From Cryptomeria japonica (taxonomy: Eukaryota; Streptophyta; Pinopsida; Cupressales; Cupressaceae), in the NCBI RefSeq assembly GCF_030272615.1, contig NC_081406.1, positions 190,243,391 to 190,307,390 of the forward strand: a stretch of DNA of 64,000 nt, read 5' to 3'. The translations under genes and the position numbers were made by a program. Of this stretch, positions 11,701 to 23,700 are shown in pieces; position 1 is the stretch's first letter; the number at the start of each line of letters is the position of its first letter. The notes below the pieces were generated by a model. It saw only the letters and a list, made by a program, of their open reading frames with translations. It had not been told where the DNA came from and ran no database searches.

Positions 11701-14700
11701 GGCCTATAGCCTCCAACTGGTCATGGATGTCAATGATCTTTGTAAGATGTGCTTGGATAGATGTCTTTTCATCCATCATGATAGAAAACAGCATATTCTT
11801 CAAAAAAGAAAGCTCGACTCTTGTCGGATGTTTCATGAAGACCCTTCTAGAGATCCCAGATCTCTTTAGTTGTTTTTCCTAAAGGCACCTAACGGAGTTG
11901 ATCATCTAGGACGAATAACTTGATAAGCATGACAACCTCTCGATTGCGCTCATCAAATTTATTCTATTCTGAATCTATTGCACACTAAATATGCACACTT
12001 TATTGGCTATATCAGCAGATTTCAAAGCTCCCCAAGTGGCTCAAATATTCTTTAAGGAGGGTATCAAACTACATGGCCTTCCCCAGAATATTGTTAGTGA
12101 TCAGGACAGCCACTTCCTTAGCATCTTTTGGCAAGAATTATTTAAATTGACAAGGACAAAATTAACCCTGAGTACCAGTTATCATCCTCAAACAGACAAG
12201 CAAACTGAGATCGTGAACAAATGGCTGGAGGGATATTTGTGAAATTATGTCATAGGGCAGCACAATGGTTGGGTTAAATGGTTACACATGAGAGAATATT
12301 GCTATAATACTACCCACCATATGTCTATAGGGATGAGCCCTTTTCGAGCACTATACGGGTATGAGGCTACATCTTTTGGAGATTTGATTCGAACAGAGAG
12401 TCGTGCCCCAAGAGCCAAGGACTTCATACAACAAAATACGGACATCATAAACTCACTCAAGGACAACCTTCTTCAAGCCCAGAATCAGCAGAAGGTATAC
12501 GCTGACAGGAAAAGGACTAAGTGTACATTTGAGATTGGAGATATGGTCTTTTTGAGGTTATAGCCATATAAGCAATCATCCATCAAGGTCAGTGGAGCTG
12601 AAAAACTTAAACCCTGATTTTATGGGCCATACAAGATATTGAGGAAGATAGGAGAAATGGCTTATGAATTGGAACTTCCCCCCAATAGCAGAATTCACAA
12701 TGTATTTCATGTGTCCTTCTGCAAAAGGGTGTTGGGGCAGCACACCATCCCATGCCTAGAATTACCACCCTTGGACGATGAGGGGAAATTGATCTTGGAA
12801 CCGGAGACTATCCTCAATGTACAAGAGAAAAAGCTGAGAAACAAGACTATCAAAGAATACTTAGTCAAATGGAAAGGTCTGCCAATAGAGGATGCTATTT
12901 GGGAAGGACCTGAGATATTTGACCATCCTAATTTGAAATTGCTTGAGGACAAGCAATCTCGGGTAGCGAGGACTGTCATGTTTCCCCATTTATAGTAAAT
13001 AATTAATAAAATTTTTGCCATATAATATGTTAAAATCATATCAAAATTATATTATATTACATTAATATTAAAATGATATTATACTATATTATCAATTTAC
13101 ATTTTATATATATTGAATGAATGATGTTATTATGTTAGCAATGTACATTATATTAAAAATGATGCATTAACAATATACATTAATTATATACATTAATAAT
13201 ATTGAATGATGCTTTTGTATTAAAACATATATATTATTGGTTTGACCTATTAAAAACACCAAGGCCAATAACCATTCATTAAATGGTCGCTTGAATAGTC
13301 TCTAAATCAAGTCACTATATGAAGCGGTGCTCTTTGAGAAAGGAGTCGTAAGAGTTTAAAGGTCAGCAACCATTCAAAAGTGGGCAATGCCCATTAAGGG
13401 GAAACATCGTGGCTTTTCACCACGATATGGGGGAAGGATAAATACCCTCTGTTTCAATGTTGACATAGAAGAAGATCATCCAGACAGCTGGAAAGATAGG
13501 AAGGGAAAGTAAGAACAAGACAGGTATGTATTCTGAATTAGTATTAAATATAACAGTCAGTATTTTATATATATATTAAAATTCTATATGTACATTTCTG
13601 AATATAAACCATTGTAGATAATCTTAATCAGATTGATGACATTAATTAGATATAAAGTTAAAAAGGCAAATGACATACAACCATTCAAACAGCATTAAAA
13701 TTACACTACTGTTAGACATAACATATATACATATCGGTACATGAATCTAAGGATACATAAGGCAATCAAATTCAGTCTGCACAAATTATTGTAATACTGT
13801 AAATTCATACAATGCTAAAATAATATAAGGAATAATGTAATGATTGTAATAATAAATGATTAATACTGATACAAAGTAGTACTAACAGAAAGCATTAATG
13901 ACAATCTAAAAGAAGGCACTAATATAATAAAATGTGATAATTATATCTGTTAATGTTAGAACCAGAAACATAAGACACAGAAATCTGAAACTTAGAAAAT
14001 CTCACAAGAACAAGATACACAGAATTTATCCTAAGAAAACCCTCCACCTGAGGATGAAAAACCCAACCACACAAAAAATATTTTATTGAATGCACAAATT
14101 GTGCACAGAACTTAAGAGATCAAATCCTCACACACAGATGATCTCAGTTGAACATAATAATTATATCAGAAGACTAAAGATGATGCAGGGTCATAGCAGC
14201 AAAGTCCTGAGCTTTTCATCGATAATCGTCAAATACATCAAAATATTGATCACACTAAACTTCACATCCCTCGGCATATATATAACACATAACACGACCC
14301 GATATAGCTCACAAAGAAGAAAGATGGAAGGCCAAACACCAAAAGAAGATGTCAGTTACATAACCGACATACACAAAGAGCCAAAGAACTTCAACGGATG
14401 AAATCCATGATGGAATAAACGCTGCCAGCACATACACAATACAGAGACAGAATACTTCTAGGCTTCCAGCTAATTGCCGAACAAGAAATAAGGAACAGCA
14501 AAACAGAAAGACAACCATCGGAGAAATAAATAAAATCTCCCGAAGCGTACACAAACATTAACACTCCCTCTTAGCAAAGGAGATATTATTTTCTGTTTTC
14601 AAGTCATGGAATCTCTCAACATGACAAACACAATGGTTACACCCATATGTGTAAAAAGCAACATTTTTATCACGAATTCTCTCAACGTGATAGCATCATG

Positions 14701-17700
14701 GATTCACTCAACATGATGTTCACCATGGCTACACCCATGAGTGAAATAAACACAAGCTCTCATCACCGAATCACTCAACGTGATGTTGTCATGGAGTCTC
14801 TCAACATGACATCCACCATGGTAAACACAAGCTCTCATCACGGAATCACTCAACGTGATGTTGTCATGGAGTCTCTCAACATGACATCCACCATGGCTAC
14901 TCCCAGAGGGTGGAACAAGGGCTTTCACCTCAAACTTCTCTAGCAGAGAAGAATACATTAACAAGGGCTTGCACCTCAAATTTCTCCATCACAAAGAAAA
15001 ATGCATTACAAGGGCTTCCACCTCAAATTTCTCCATCACAAAGAAAAATGCATTACAAGGGCTTTCACCTCAAATTTCTCCATCACAGAGAAAATGCATT
15101 AAAAAAATCTTCATGATGATGTGGCTCCCTGATATCAACCTTTTGACCTCCTCGTCCAAGGTTGCCTCTAATGAAATGACAAGCTCCTTCCGAAGTTGGA
15201 TGTCAAGCTCCCTTTGAAGCTGAAATGTCAAACTCCCTCTGAAGCTGAAAAGACCACAATTCTGGGACCTAGAACATGTGTAACTTTCATCTCTTTATTG
15301 TCGATTCCCATTGAATTAGTCCTATACCTAAGTCTTATCTTCTCATAAGACTCCTCCAGCACTGTTCTTTATATCAAGAATCTTTTGGTATGCATTAAGG
15401 TCTACTCAAATACACCACATACTGAGTGTTCTCTGCTTTGAACAAGACAGAGATTGCAAACAATAGCAATGACAACAATGTGATATGTGATCAAAGCAAA
15501 TACAAGCTGATAGGATGTAGATGCCAGATAAGAGCAATGACACAGAGAAGCCGTGATCTTGTCCTTCCAAAACAATAAAGTGGACCTCACACGATGCGAT
15601 ACCCTCAGATCAGTCGCATTACAAAGATCCCGTCGTGTTTTGTAGGGCTGCTCAAGAAATCCGAAATAGGCAGAAATGAAGTCATAGCTTAGAGAATGGC
15701 ATTGTCTTCAAAAAACATAGATCGAATAACACCAAACAATAAACAAGCAACCCTCCTAGAATCTTGAGGCCTCCTGTGAAGGAGACGGCCTCAGACTCAC
15801 TTTGATTCCATGTTAATGTTAAAACCAGAAACATAAGACAGAGAAATCTGAAACTTAGAAAATCTCACAAGAACAAGACACACAAAATTTATCCTAGGAA
15901 AACCCTCCACCTGAGGGTGAAAAACCCAGCTACAACAAATATTTTATTGAATGCACAAATTGTGCACAGAACTTAAGAGATCAAATCCTCACACACAGAT
16001 TATCTCAGCTGAACATAATAATTATATCAGAAGACTGAAGATGATGCAAGGTCACAGCAGCAAAGTCTTGAGATTTTCATCGATAATCATCAAATACATC
16101 AGAATATCGATCACACTAAACTTCACATCCCTCGGCATAAATATAACACATAATACGACCCAATATAGGTCACGAAAAAGAAAGACGGAAGGGCAAACAC
16201 CAAAAGAAGATGTCACTTACACAACCGACATACACAAAGAGCCAAAGAACTTCAACGGATGAAATCCACGATGGAATAAACGCTGCCAGCAAATACACAA
16301 TACGGAGAATACTTCCAGGCTTCCAGCTAATCGCCGAACAAGAAATAAGGAACAGCAAAACGGAAAGACAACCATCGGAGAAATAAATAAAATCTCTTGA
16401 AGCGTACGCAAACATTAACAATATCAAGTATAATTGATTGTCATAATGAGATGAATTGAACAACAATATCACAATTGGTTCATGGTATATGAGGGACTCT
16501 CTCTTAAGTACGTCACTCCATAGTGGATGCCTAACAGCTGCCACGTGGAGCCAAGAGGGGTGTAGCATCTGCTCTTGGGCTTAAGAGGGAAGGTGGTTGT
16601 GATGAGGGGGAACGGCAATAGGATACCTCACTGGGTATGCCACTCCATGATGGATGCTTAACACCTGCCATATGGAGCCAAGAGGGTTGTAGCATCTACT
16701 CTTGGGCCTAGGATGGAGGATCGCGTGGACACCCTATCCAACTAGCCTTCCCTAATGCACTAAGAAATTAGATAATGAAGAATGGCAGCTAACCTACAAT
16801 CTGATTTTATCCAACAAACATAACAATCTGATTTTATCTAACAAATATAATAATCTGATTTTATCTAACAAATATAGTACTAATGGTAATTAATACATCA
16901 AAAATTGATATCATTCAATATAATTGATTAGCATATGTTTCAGTTGATAAGAATTACTTCATATCTGTTTTCTAATTTTGTGTTGCAGGAAAACAGTATA
17001 CAAAGGTACTCCCATAAAACTTAATTACCTATTCTAAATTTGGGCAAATTTAAGATAATTTAGAGTATAACTAATTAGGGGACATTACACCTTTCCAACT
17101 TTGAGTACTCTGAGTACTCCTCTTGATGGTAGGAAGACAAGGAAGCCAAACTAAGACTAAGGGACTATAAAATTGACAAAAAAACTGTGGTACTGGCAAG
17201 TTGTGAAGCTTTGAAGCTGTCAAGTAATGGATTGTAAAGCCTGGGCACTTTCAATGATGTGTACTGTAGGGAAATCCATGCAGATAGTTGCAATTTTAAT
17301 ATGACTCAATTAGCCTCTAAGACATGTTGCACGTGTATGAGGAGGAAAAAGCAAGAACATTCAACAAAGAGTAATCAAAAGACCTATATATAACCTTTTG
17401 GATATCTATTAATAAGATAAAATTGATAGTTAGCTGATGTAACTGAGAGTTTACTACACTGAGTGTGCTCAAAGGGGTAGTTCCAAAGACAAATTTAGTG
17501 CAAGAATGGCACACAATAAAAATCATCCAAGCAAAAATTGTGTGCAAGTGCACCAGTTTTACCAATAAAAGCTCGTCAAGGTGAAAGAAAAACCACCAAG
17601 GTGAACCGAAATAAAAGGCCTGATTATGTTCCTTAATAGTCAAAAAGCAAATTTTCCAGAAGCAATGAAGCATGGGAGTTTCACAAATAATCAATAAGCA

Positions 17701-20700
17701 TAAAATAAGTCAATGGAGGTCCTTCGGGCCAATTTAACACTTCAATCAAGTTTGGATTAGCTGAGAGAGAGTTATTCACACCATGTGGATCATGTGTTTG
17801 GCCATCAAGTCATCATTGGGCTTGCCATGGATGCCTCTTCATGTGCTTACACTTCCAAAACCAAAGAAGAGATGAACCATGGAATAGAGGTATCTAGGAG
17901 CTCTCATTTGACCACTACAGGAGTGGCCCATGTATTGTCATCAGAAGAGAACAAACCCAAGGCCAGATCCAGCACACGGCAGGTCCAAACCTAGATTAGA
18001 ACCAAGCCTGAAAGGAGAGGACACTTATGGAACTGCTAGAAGCACAAGACTCTACAGTGACCTAATCCACACGAAATCTCTTCTGTTTGACAAACTAAGT
18101 TTTTGCTTCTCAGATATAAAGAAAAAACAGGACAGTTATAAAGGATTCATCATGGATGAAATTCAGAGAGGAACTTGATTCCCCTGCCCTTCTAGCAGAA
18201 CAAGAACAACAAACAACAATTTGTTCTCCAGACCCAGCCCCCAACTCTCTCTTCATCCAAAGTGGAAATACAATAGCCTAGGCTTTAAACTCTGCTTTTG
18301 CATCTTGTTTATGCTTTCTAATCTGATTGATAAGAGACTTTTTCATTTCTGAAAGCTACCCCTTCAAGTATGCAGACCACATTACCACCCTCCAAGAGGA
18401 TAATGTGAAGCTTTCTCTAACTCCAGTTGTAGCATCATTAATTTCATTCTGTTTTAGAATGATGGAAATCGCCAACATATAGTATAATGAAAGGATATAA
18501 CAAAAATATTTCAATGTGAGATAGTTTACATAAGATGAGCAAAAATTTCAAGCACCGTAGGATAGCTTGGCCAACCCAGTCTGCAAGTTGCCACCATTCA
18601 CCTTGGAATTTCTGGTCACATTTTGGAATTCTTACAAAATTGACACAAGTTCCTGGGACCAATCAACAGAGAGAATTTGAGGATTTTACAGATATTCGAG
18701 GTCATAGCATGCATCTGGAAGCATCTGCAGATATTTCAACCTTCAAGGGAAATACATCAATGTCATTACAGTGTTACACTCTATGTCACAGGGTTCGCCG
18801 AATTTCGGCCATGAGGTTCAAAATTTGGCGAACTTAAAAAGATTACTAAAAAATCATTTAAATTCGCCTAACATTCGTACGGCTTAAGGCATTGTCTTTC
18901 AAACAATCGTTTTTAGGATTTTTTCCACGTTTTTCCGTTCCCAGAACGAAGAAGTTTTTTCCGCATATTTTTTTGTGTGAAATGTGTTTTTTATCTCACA
19001 GACGAGCGGGACTACCCATGGATAAATGGATCAGAAGATTAGGCGGAAAATGATCCATCAAGCAAATGATTCGCGAGTGCCATGCCGTCGAACAAAGAAT
19101 TCGCATTGTCGTGCCTAGAGAGAACAAGGATTCGTTTCAAACTAGGGTTTATCTATTCAACGAACGTGTATTTCTGTTTTGTTATTTAATATGTTGTTAA
19201 TATTATTTATTTATATTGTGTTTTAATATATTTAGATAATATTATTTTATATGTTATATATTATTTTTATTTATATATAGTAGATATTAGTTTATTATAA
19301 AAACATATTTATATTGTTAAAAATATGTTATTTATATAATTTTAATATTTATTTCTATATATATATATTGGTAACTGTATTTGAGGGAAATAAAAAATAA
19401 ATTGTATCAATTTACCTAAAGTTAGCTATTTAAAAAAAAATCAAATTTATATAAATCAAATTTAATCACAAATTTTTTTCCGAACTTTTTGCCCTTGCCG
19501 AACTTCATCTGAATTTTATTGTTGCCGAACACGAACACGAACTTGAACCTTGTGACTTAGGACTTACACTTACGAGAAATGTGGCAAATTGATGCATGGG
19601 CATCTGTACAGCTGTCAAGCTGAGCAAATTTACGAATTTGTTTTTTTTTTGTTCTGAGCAAATTTAAGAGTTGTTTTCTTTTATTTTGGAGACTGTTATA
19701 ACTGCCCAGTAGGCAGTTCCAGTTTAATTAATGTTTTTCCCTTTTCATTGTTATAACTGCCCAGTAGGCAGTTCCAATTTTATTTAAAAGCATGCTATTT
19801 GGAAGGGGGGAACTGAACAGCCATATAAAAGGAGAAAGTAGGAAGTCTGAGAAAAGCAGTGATATTAGAAAAATGACTAATAATTTCAAAGCTGTCTATT
19901 CTTTTTTTTTTTTTTGCTAGAGAAATAATGAATGAAGTAACAGTTTTCTGAATTCTCTGTTTGGCATATGATTAGCATAGAATATTGCTGTCTTTTTTAT
20001 ATAACAAGTGGCAGGTTACAGATTGGACGGTGTACCAATTTTTTTTATTTTGTTGAACTTTAAAAGTGTAGAAGAAGCCTATCATTGTGCATTGAAGGCA
20101 GCAGAGAAGTTGTCACAAAAACAACAAAAGAACTCTAGAGAGAGAGGGAGGTTTTCCAGAGTAAGGGGACAAAACTTTGGTTGTAGAGGACAGCAAATCA
20201 ATGATGGAGAGGCAAGTAATTCACAGGCCCAGAACTTTAATGCAAGAGGAAGAGGAGGTTATATGTCCAGAGGAAGAGGATTTTATGAAAAAGGAAGATG
20301 ACTTATGGGAGAATGTTTTAAGTGCAATAGGTACACTGGTCATAGATCCTCTGAGTTCCCAGCAGAAATTCAGAACAGTAGTACTGAAGGGACAACACAT
20401 ATAGCCCATTGGGATGAGGAAAGTGTTAGGTCTCCAACACACATAGAGGAACCAGAACAAGAAGTCTTTTTGATGAGAAGGATACTCTTGAAATCAGCAA
20501 AGGAGACAAATGAACCATTGCAAAGGAAGAATCTCTTCAGGACAATTTGCAAATCTGGAGATAAATGTTGTAAGTTTATCATTGATGGTGGTAGCACAGA
20601 TAATCTAGTGTCTAAAGAAATGGTAGAGAAGTTAGCACTAAAAAGGTCAATGCACCCAACTCCTTATAAGGTTTCTAGGTTGCTCAATGGATACCAAGTG

Positions 20701-23700
20701 TTAGTTTATGAACAATGTACAGTAAAGTTTCAGATTGGAGCCTATAAAGATGAAGTTGTATGTGATGTGATGCCCATGTATGTGTGTCACATACTATTGG
20801 GCAGGCCTTGCCAAATTGATAGGAGAGCAATACATGATGGTAGGGCAAACACATACTCTTATAAAGGATAGAAAGAGATTCACGTTGAGTCCATTGAAAG
20901 TCAAGGGAGAAGAGGTGGACAGCAGAGCAAAAGTGATGTTAGTGTTTGGAAAAGAATTCCTAACAGAGACAAAGAAGGAAGAAGCATATTTTTCCCTCAT
21001 TTCCAAACCCGTACAAGTGGAGACAAACAACAAATCGAGTAACTTATCGATTGAACTTCAGAATTTGTTGGAAGAATATGTTGATATAGTGCCCAATGAT
21101 TTGCCTAAGGGGTTGCCACCAAGAAGCATGAGTCATCACATAGACTTAATGCCAGGAGCAAGTTTGCCAAACAAGGCAGCTCATAGGTTGACACCACGAG
21201 AGAATTAACTGATAAAACAACAAGTCCAAGTGTTGTTACAAAAGGGACTGATTCGTGAAATTTTAAGCCCAAGTGCAGTTCCAGCTGCATTAGCACCAAA
21301 GAAAAGCGGAGAATGGAGAATGTGCACAAAGTCAAGGGCAATAATTAAGGTAACAAAAAAGTATAGGTTCCCATTGCCAAGGATGGATGATTTAATGGAC
21401 AGCTAAGTGAAGCCAAATACTTCAAGAAGATAGGTTTAAAGAGTGAGTAACACCAAATCCGGATAAGAGAAGGTGATGAGGGGAAAACAGCATTTAAAAC
21501 TAATGATGGCTCATTATGCCATTTGGTTTGTCTAATGCCCCAAGTACATTTATGAGGCTCATGAATGAGGTGTTGAGACCATAGAAACAGCAATCGCGAA
21601 AAAAACGCGATTATACCCGATTAATCGGGGATCGGCAAAACTACCGATTTATTCCAAAAAATCGTTGACTTTTTCAACACGATTTTGAACAATTTATTCA
21701 TTTCAAATTGTGGATTAATTGCGCGATTAATCAGATTAAAATCGCAAACCCGCCAAAAACCCTAAAATTGCAAAAAAAGGCGTGAAATAAACGAAAAAAA
21801 TGTTTTATAACTGCGCAACGTGGTAGGGTTTCATGCCATATCACACGAGATTTCAAGGGGTGCCAGATTTCACGGGTGTCTACGTTGGTGTCCACGAGAT
21901 TTCACGGGTGTCTACGTTGGTGTCCACGGGATTTCACTGGTGTCTACGTGGGTGTCTACAAGATTTCACGAGTGGGTGACTGCGGGATTTCACGGCAGTG
22001 GCTTTCCTTGTTTCCTTCTCATTCTTCCTTCAGGTATTTTCTATATCTTTTGCAATTTTAAAATTTTATTTTTTTATTATGTTTTAAGAGTGTCATTAAG
22101 CATACATATTTAAATACTGTAAATATTTAATGACTGTAAATATTTATATACTGTGTTATGCGAGTATCTTTTATTTTTTATTTGTTCATTGCATGATCTT
22201 CATCATACATATCAACTAGATTATCTAACTGCTATAAATTTACAGTCAGATAGTCTAGTGGATATGTATGATGAAAATTACAGTCAGATATTACTGTTAA
22301 AATTTTATGTTTATATTTATATTTACTGTTATTAAATACAAATTTTAATATTTATTATTAACAGTAAATGTTTACAGTCATATTAAATATTTATGCTTAT
22401 TTACTGTCTGTAAATAAACATAAATATTTAATGATTGTAAATAATTATTGTTAATAATAAATATTTACTGTTAATAATAAATATTCGTAATTGCTAAAAT
22501 GTAAATATTTACTGTTAATAATAAATATTTACTGTTAACAATAAATATTAGTAATTGCTAAAATGTAAACATTTATAGTCATAATATTTACAATCATATT
22601 TAATTATGATTGTAATTATTTAATATTTAATATGACTGTAAATATTATGATTGTAAATAATTGATATGACTGTAAATATTTACATTTTAGAAATTACTAA
22701 TAATTACAGTCATATTAATTATTTAACATGACTGTAAATATTATCAGTAAAATGTAAATATTAAATATTACTAATTTTACTGATAATATTTACAGTCATT
22801 ACTAAAAATCTAAAAATTTAGATTTTTAGTAATGACTGTAAATATTATCAGTAAAATTAGTAATATTTAATATTTACATTTTACTGATAATATTTACAAT
22901 CATATTAAATAATTAATATGACTAATTTTAGATTTTTAGTAATGACTGTAAATATTATCAGTAAAATTAGTAATATTTAATATTTACAGTCATATTAAAT
23001 AATTAATATGACTGTAATTATTAGTAATTGCTAAAATGTAAATATTTACAGTGATATTAATTATTTACAGTCATAATATTTACAGTCATATTAAATATTA
23101 TGACAGTAAATATTATATATGTAGATATTACTAATAATAATGTTTGTAAATATTATCAGTAAAATGTAAATAAGCATAAATACAATTATTAGTAATTTTA
23201 GATTTTTAGATTTTTAGTAATAAGCGTAAATATTTTGTTTGTAATTATTAGTAATTTTAGATTTTTTTTTAATTAAACAGTTAAATATTTACTAATTTTT
23301 GTTTAGTATTTACTGTTAAATATGTAATCTAATTGTGTGCTACTGTTAATTATTAGTAAAATTTGTATTTCATTTTCATTTACAGTAACATTAAATTCAT
23401 TTTTTGTTCAATATTCTTAGCTTTTAATATATGAAAATGTCATTTTCATTTAATATATACAGCCTATCATAGATTCAAAATGTCATTTTCTTTGAAGTTA
23501 TTAACATTTAATATACAAAAAAATGAAAATTTTAATATAAATGTTCAGTTTTCATGATGAATGTCCAGCGTTAATATACACAAACCCAACCTTAGATCCC
23601 TCAAAATTTAAAAACTAAGTGTAATGCTTTTGCAGAACTGATTCTTGATCACAATGCCACGCCAAAAAGACTTTGCATGGACACATTGCACAGCAATTCC

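Larger units (their letters stand above)
13948..16420 (-). mobile_element. Non-autonomous LTR element, 2.47 kb, ATATC target duplication
   Basis: LTRs at 13948-14563 and 15810-16420 both begin TGTTAATGTT and end AACATTAACA. ATATC flanks the element at 13943-13947 and 16421-16425. The minus orientation is set by a purine tract read on the minus strand next to the left LTR (AAGAGGGAG) and by a primer-site-like TGGAATCAAAG after the right LTR. The latter resembles the Met-tRNA site TGGTATCAGAG. The 1.25-kb interior has no coding capacity but several tandem repeats. It is a deletion derivative or LARD/TRIM-like element needing proteins in trans. Confidence 0.88.
12974..17089 (+). repeat. Probable 3' LTR of the chromovirus, split by a nested element
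   Basis: Begins TGTCATGTTTCCCC about 20 bp before the stop codon of the integrase ORF and ends GGGGACATTACA at 17089. The ends are near-inverted (TGT-ATG-CCCC / GGGG-CAT-ACA). Without the 2,478 bp of the inserted element and its duplication it would be about 1.64 kb. It contains two ~130-bp imperfect repeats (about 16495-16590 and 16625-16715) around 'GCCAAGAGGG-TGTAGCATCT'. The boundary is inferred, because the partner LTR is gone. Confidence 0.5.

Noticed and set aside
14647-15217. Repeated peptide frames ([20 protein letters not shown])
   Set aside because: Produced by tandem DNA units inside a non-coding LTR element; frames shift between units.
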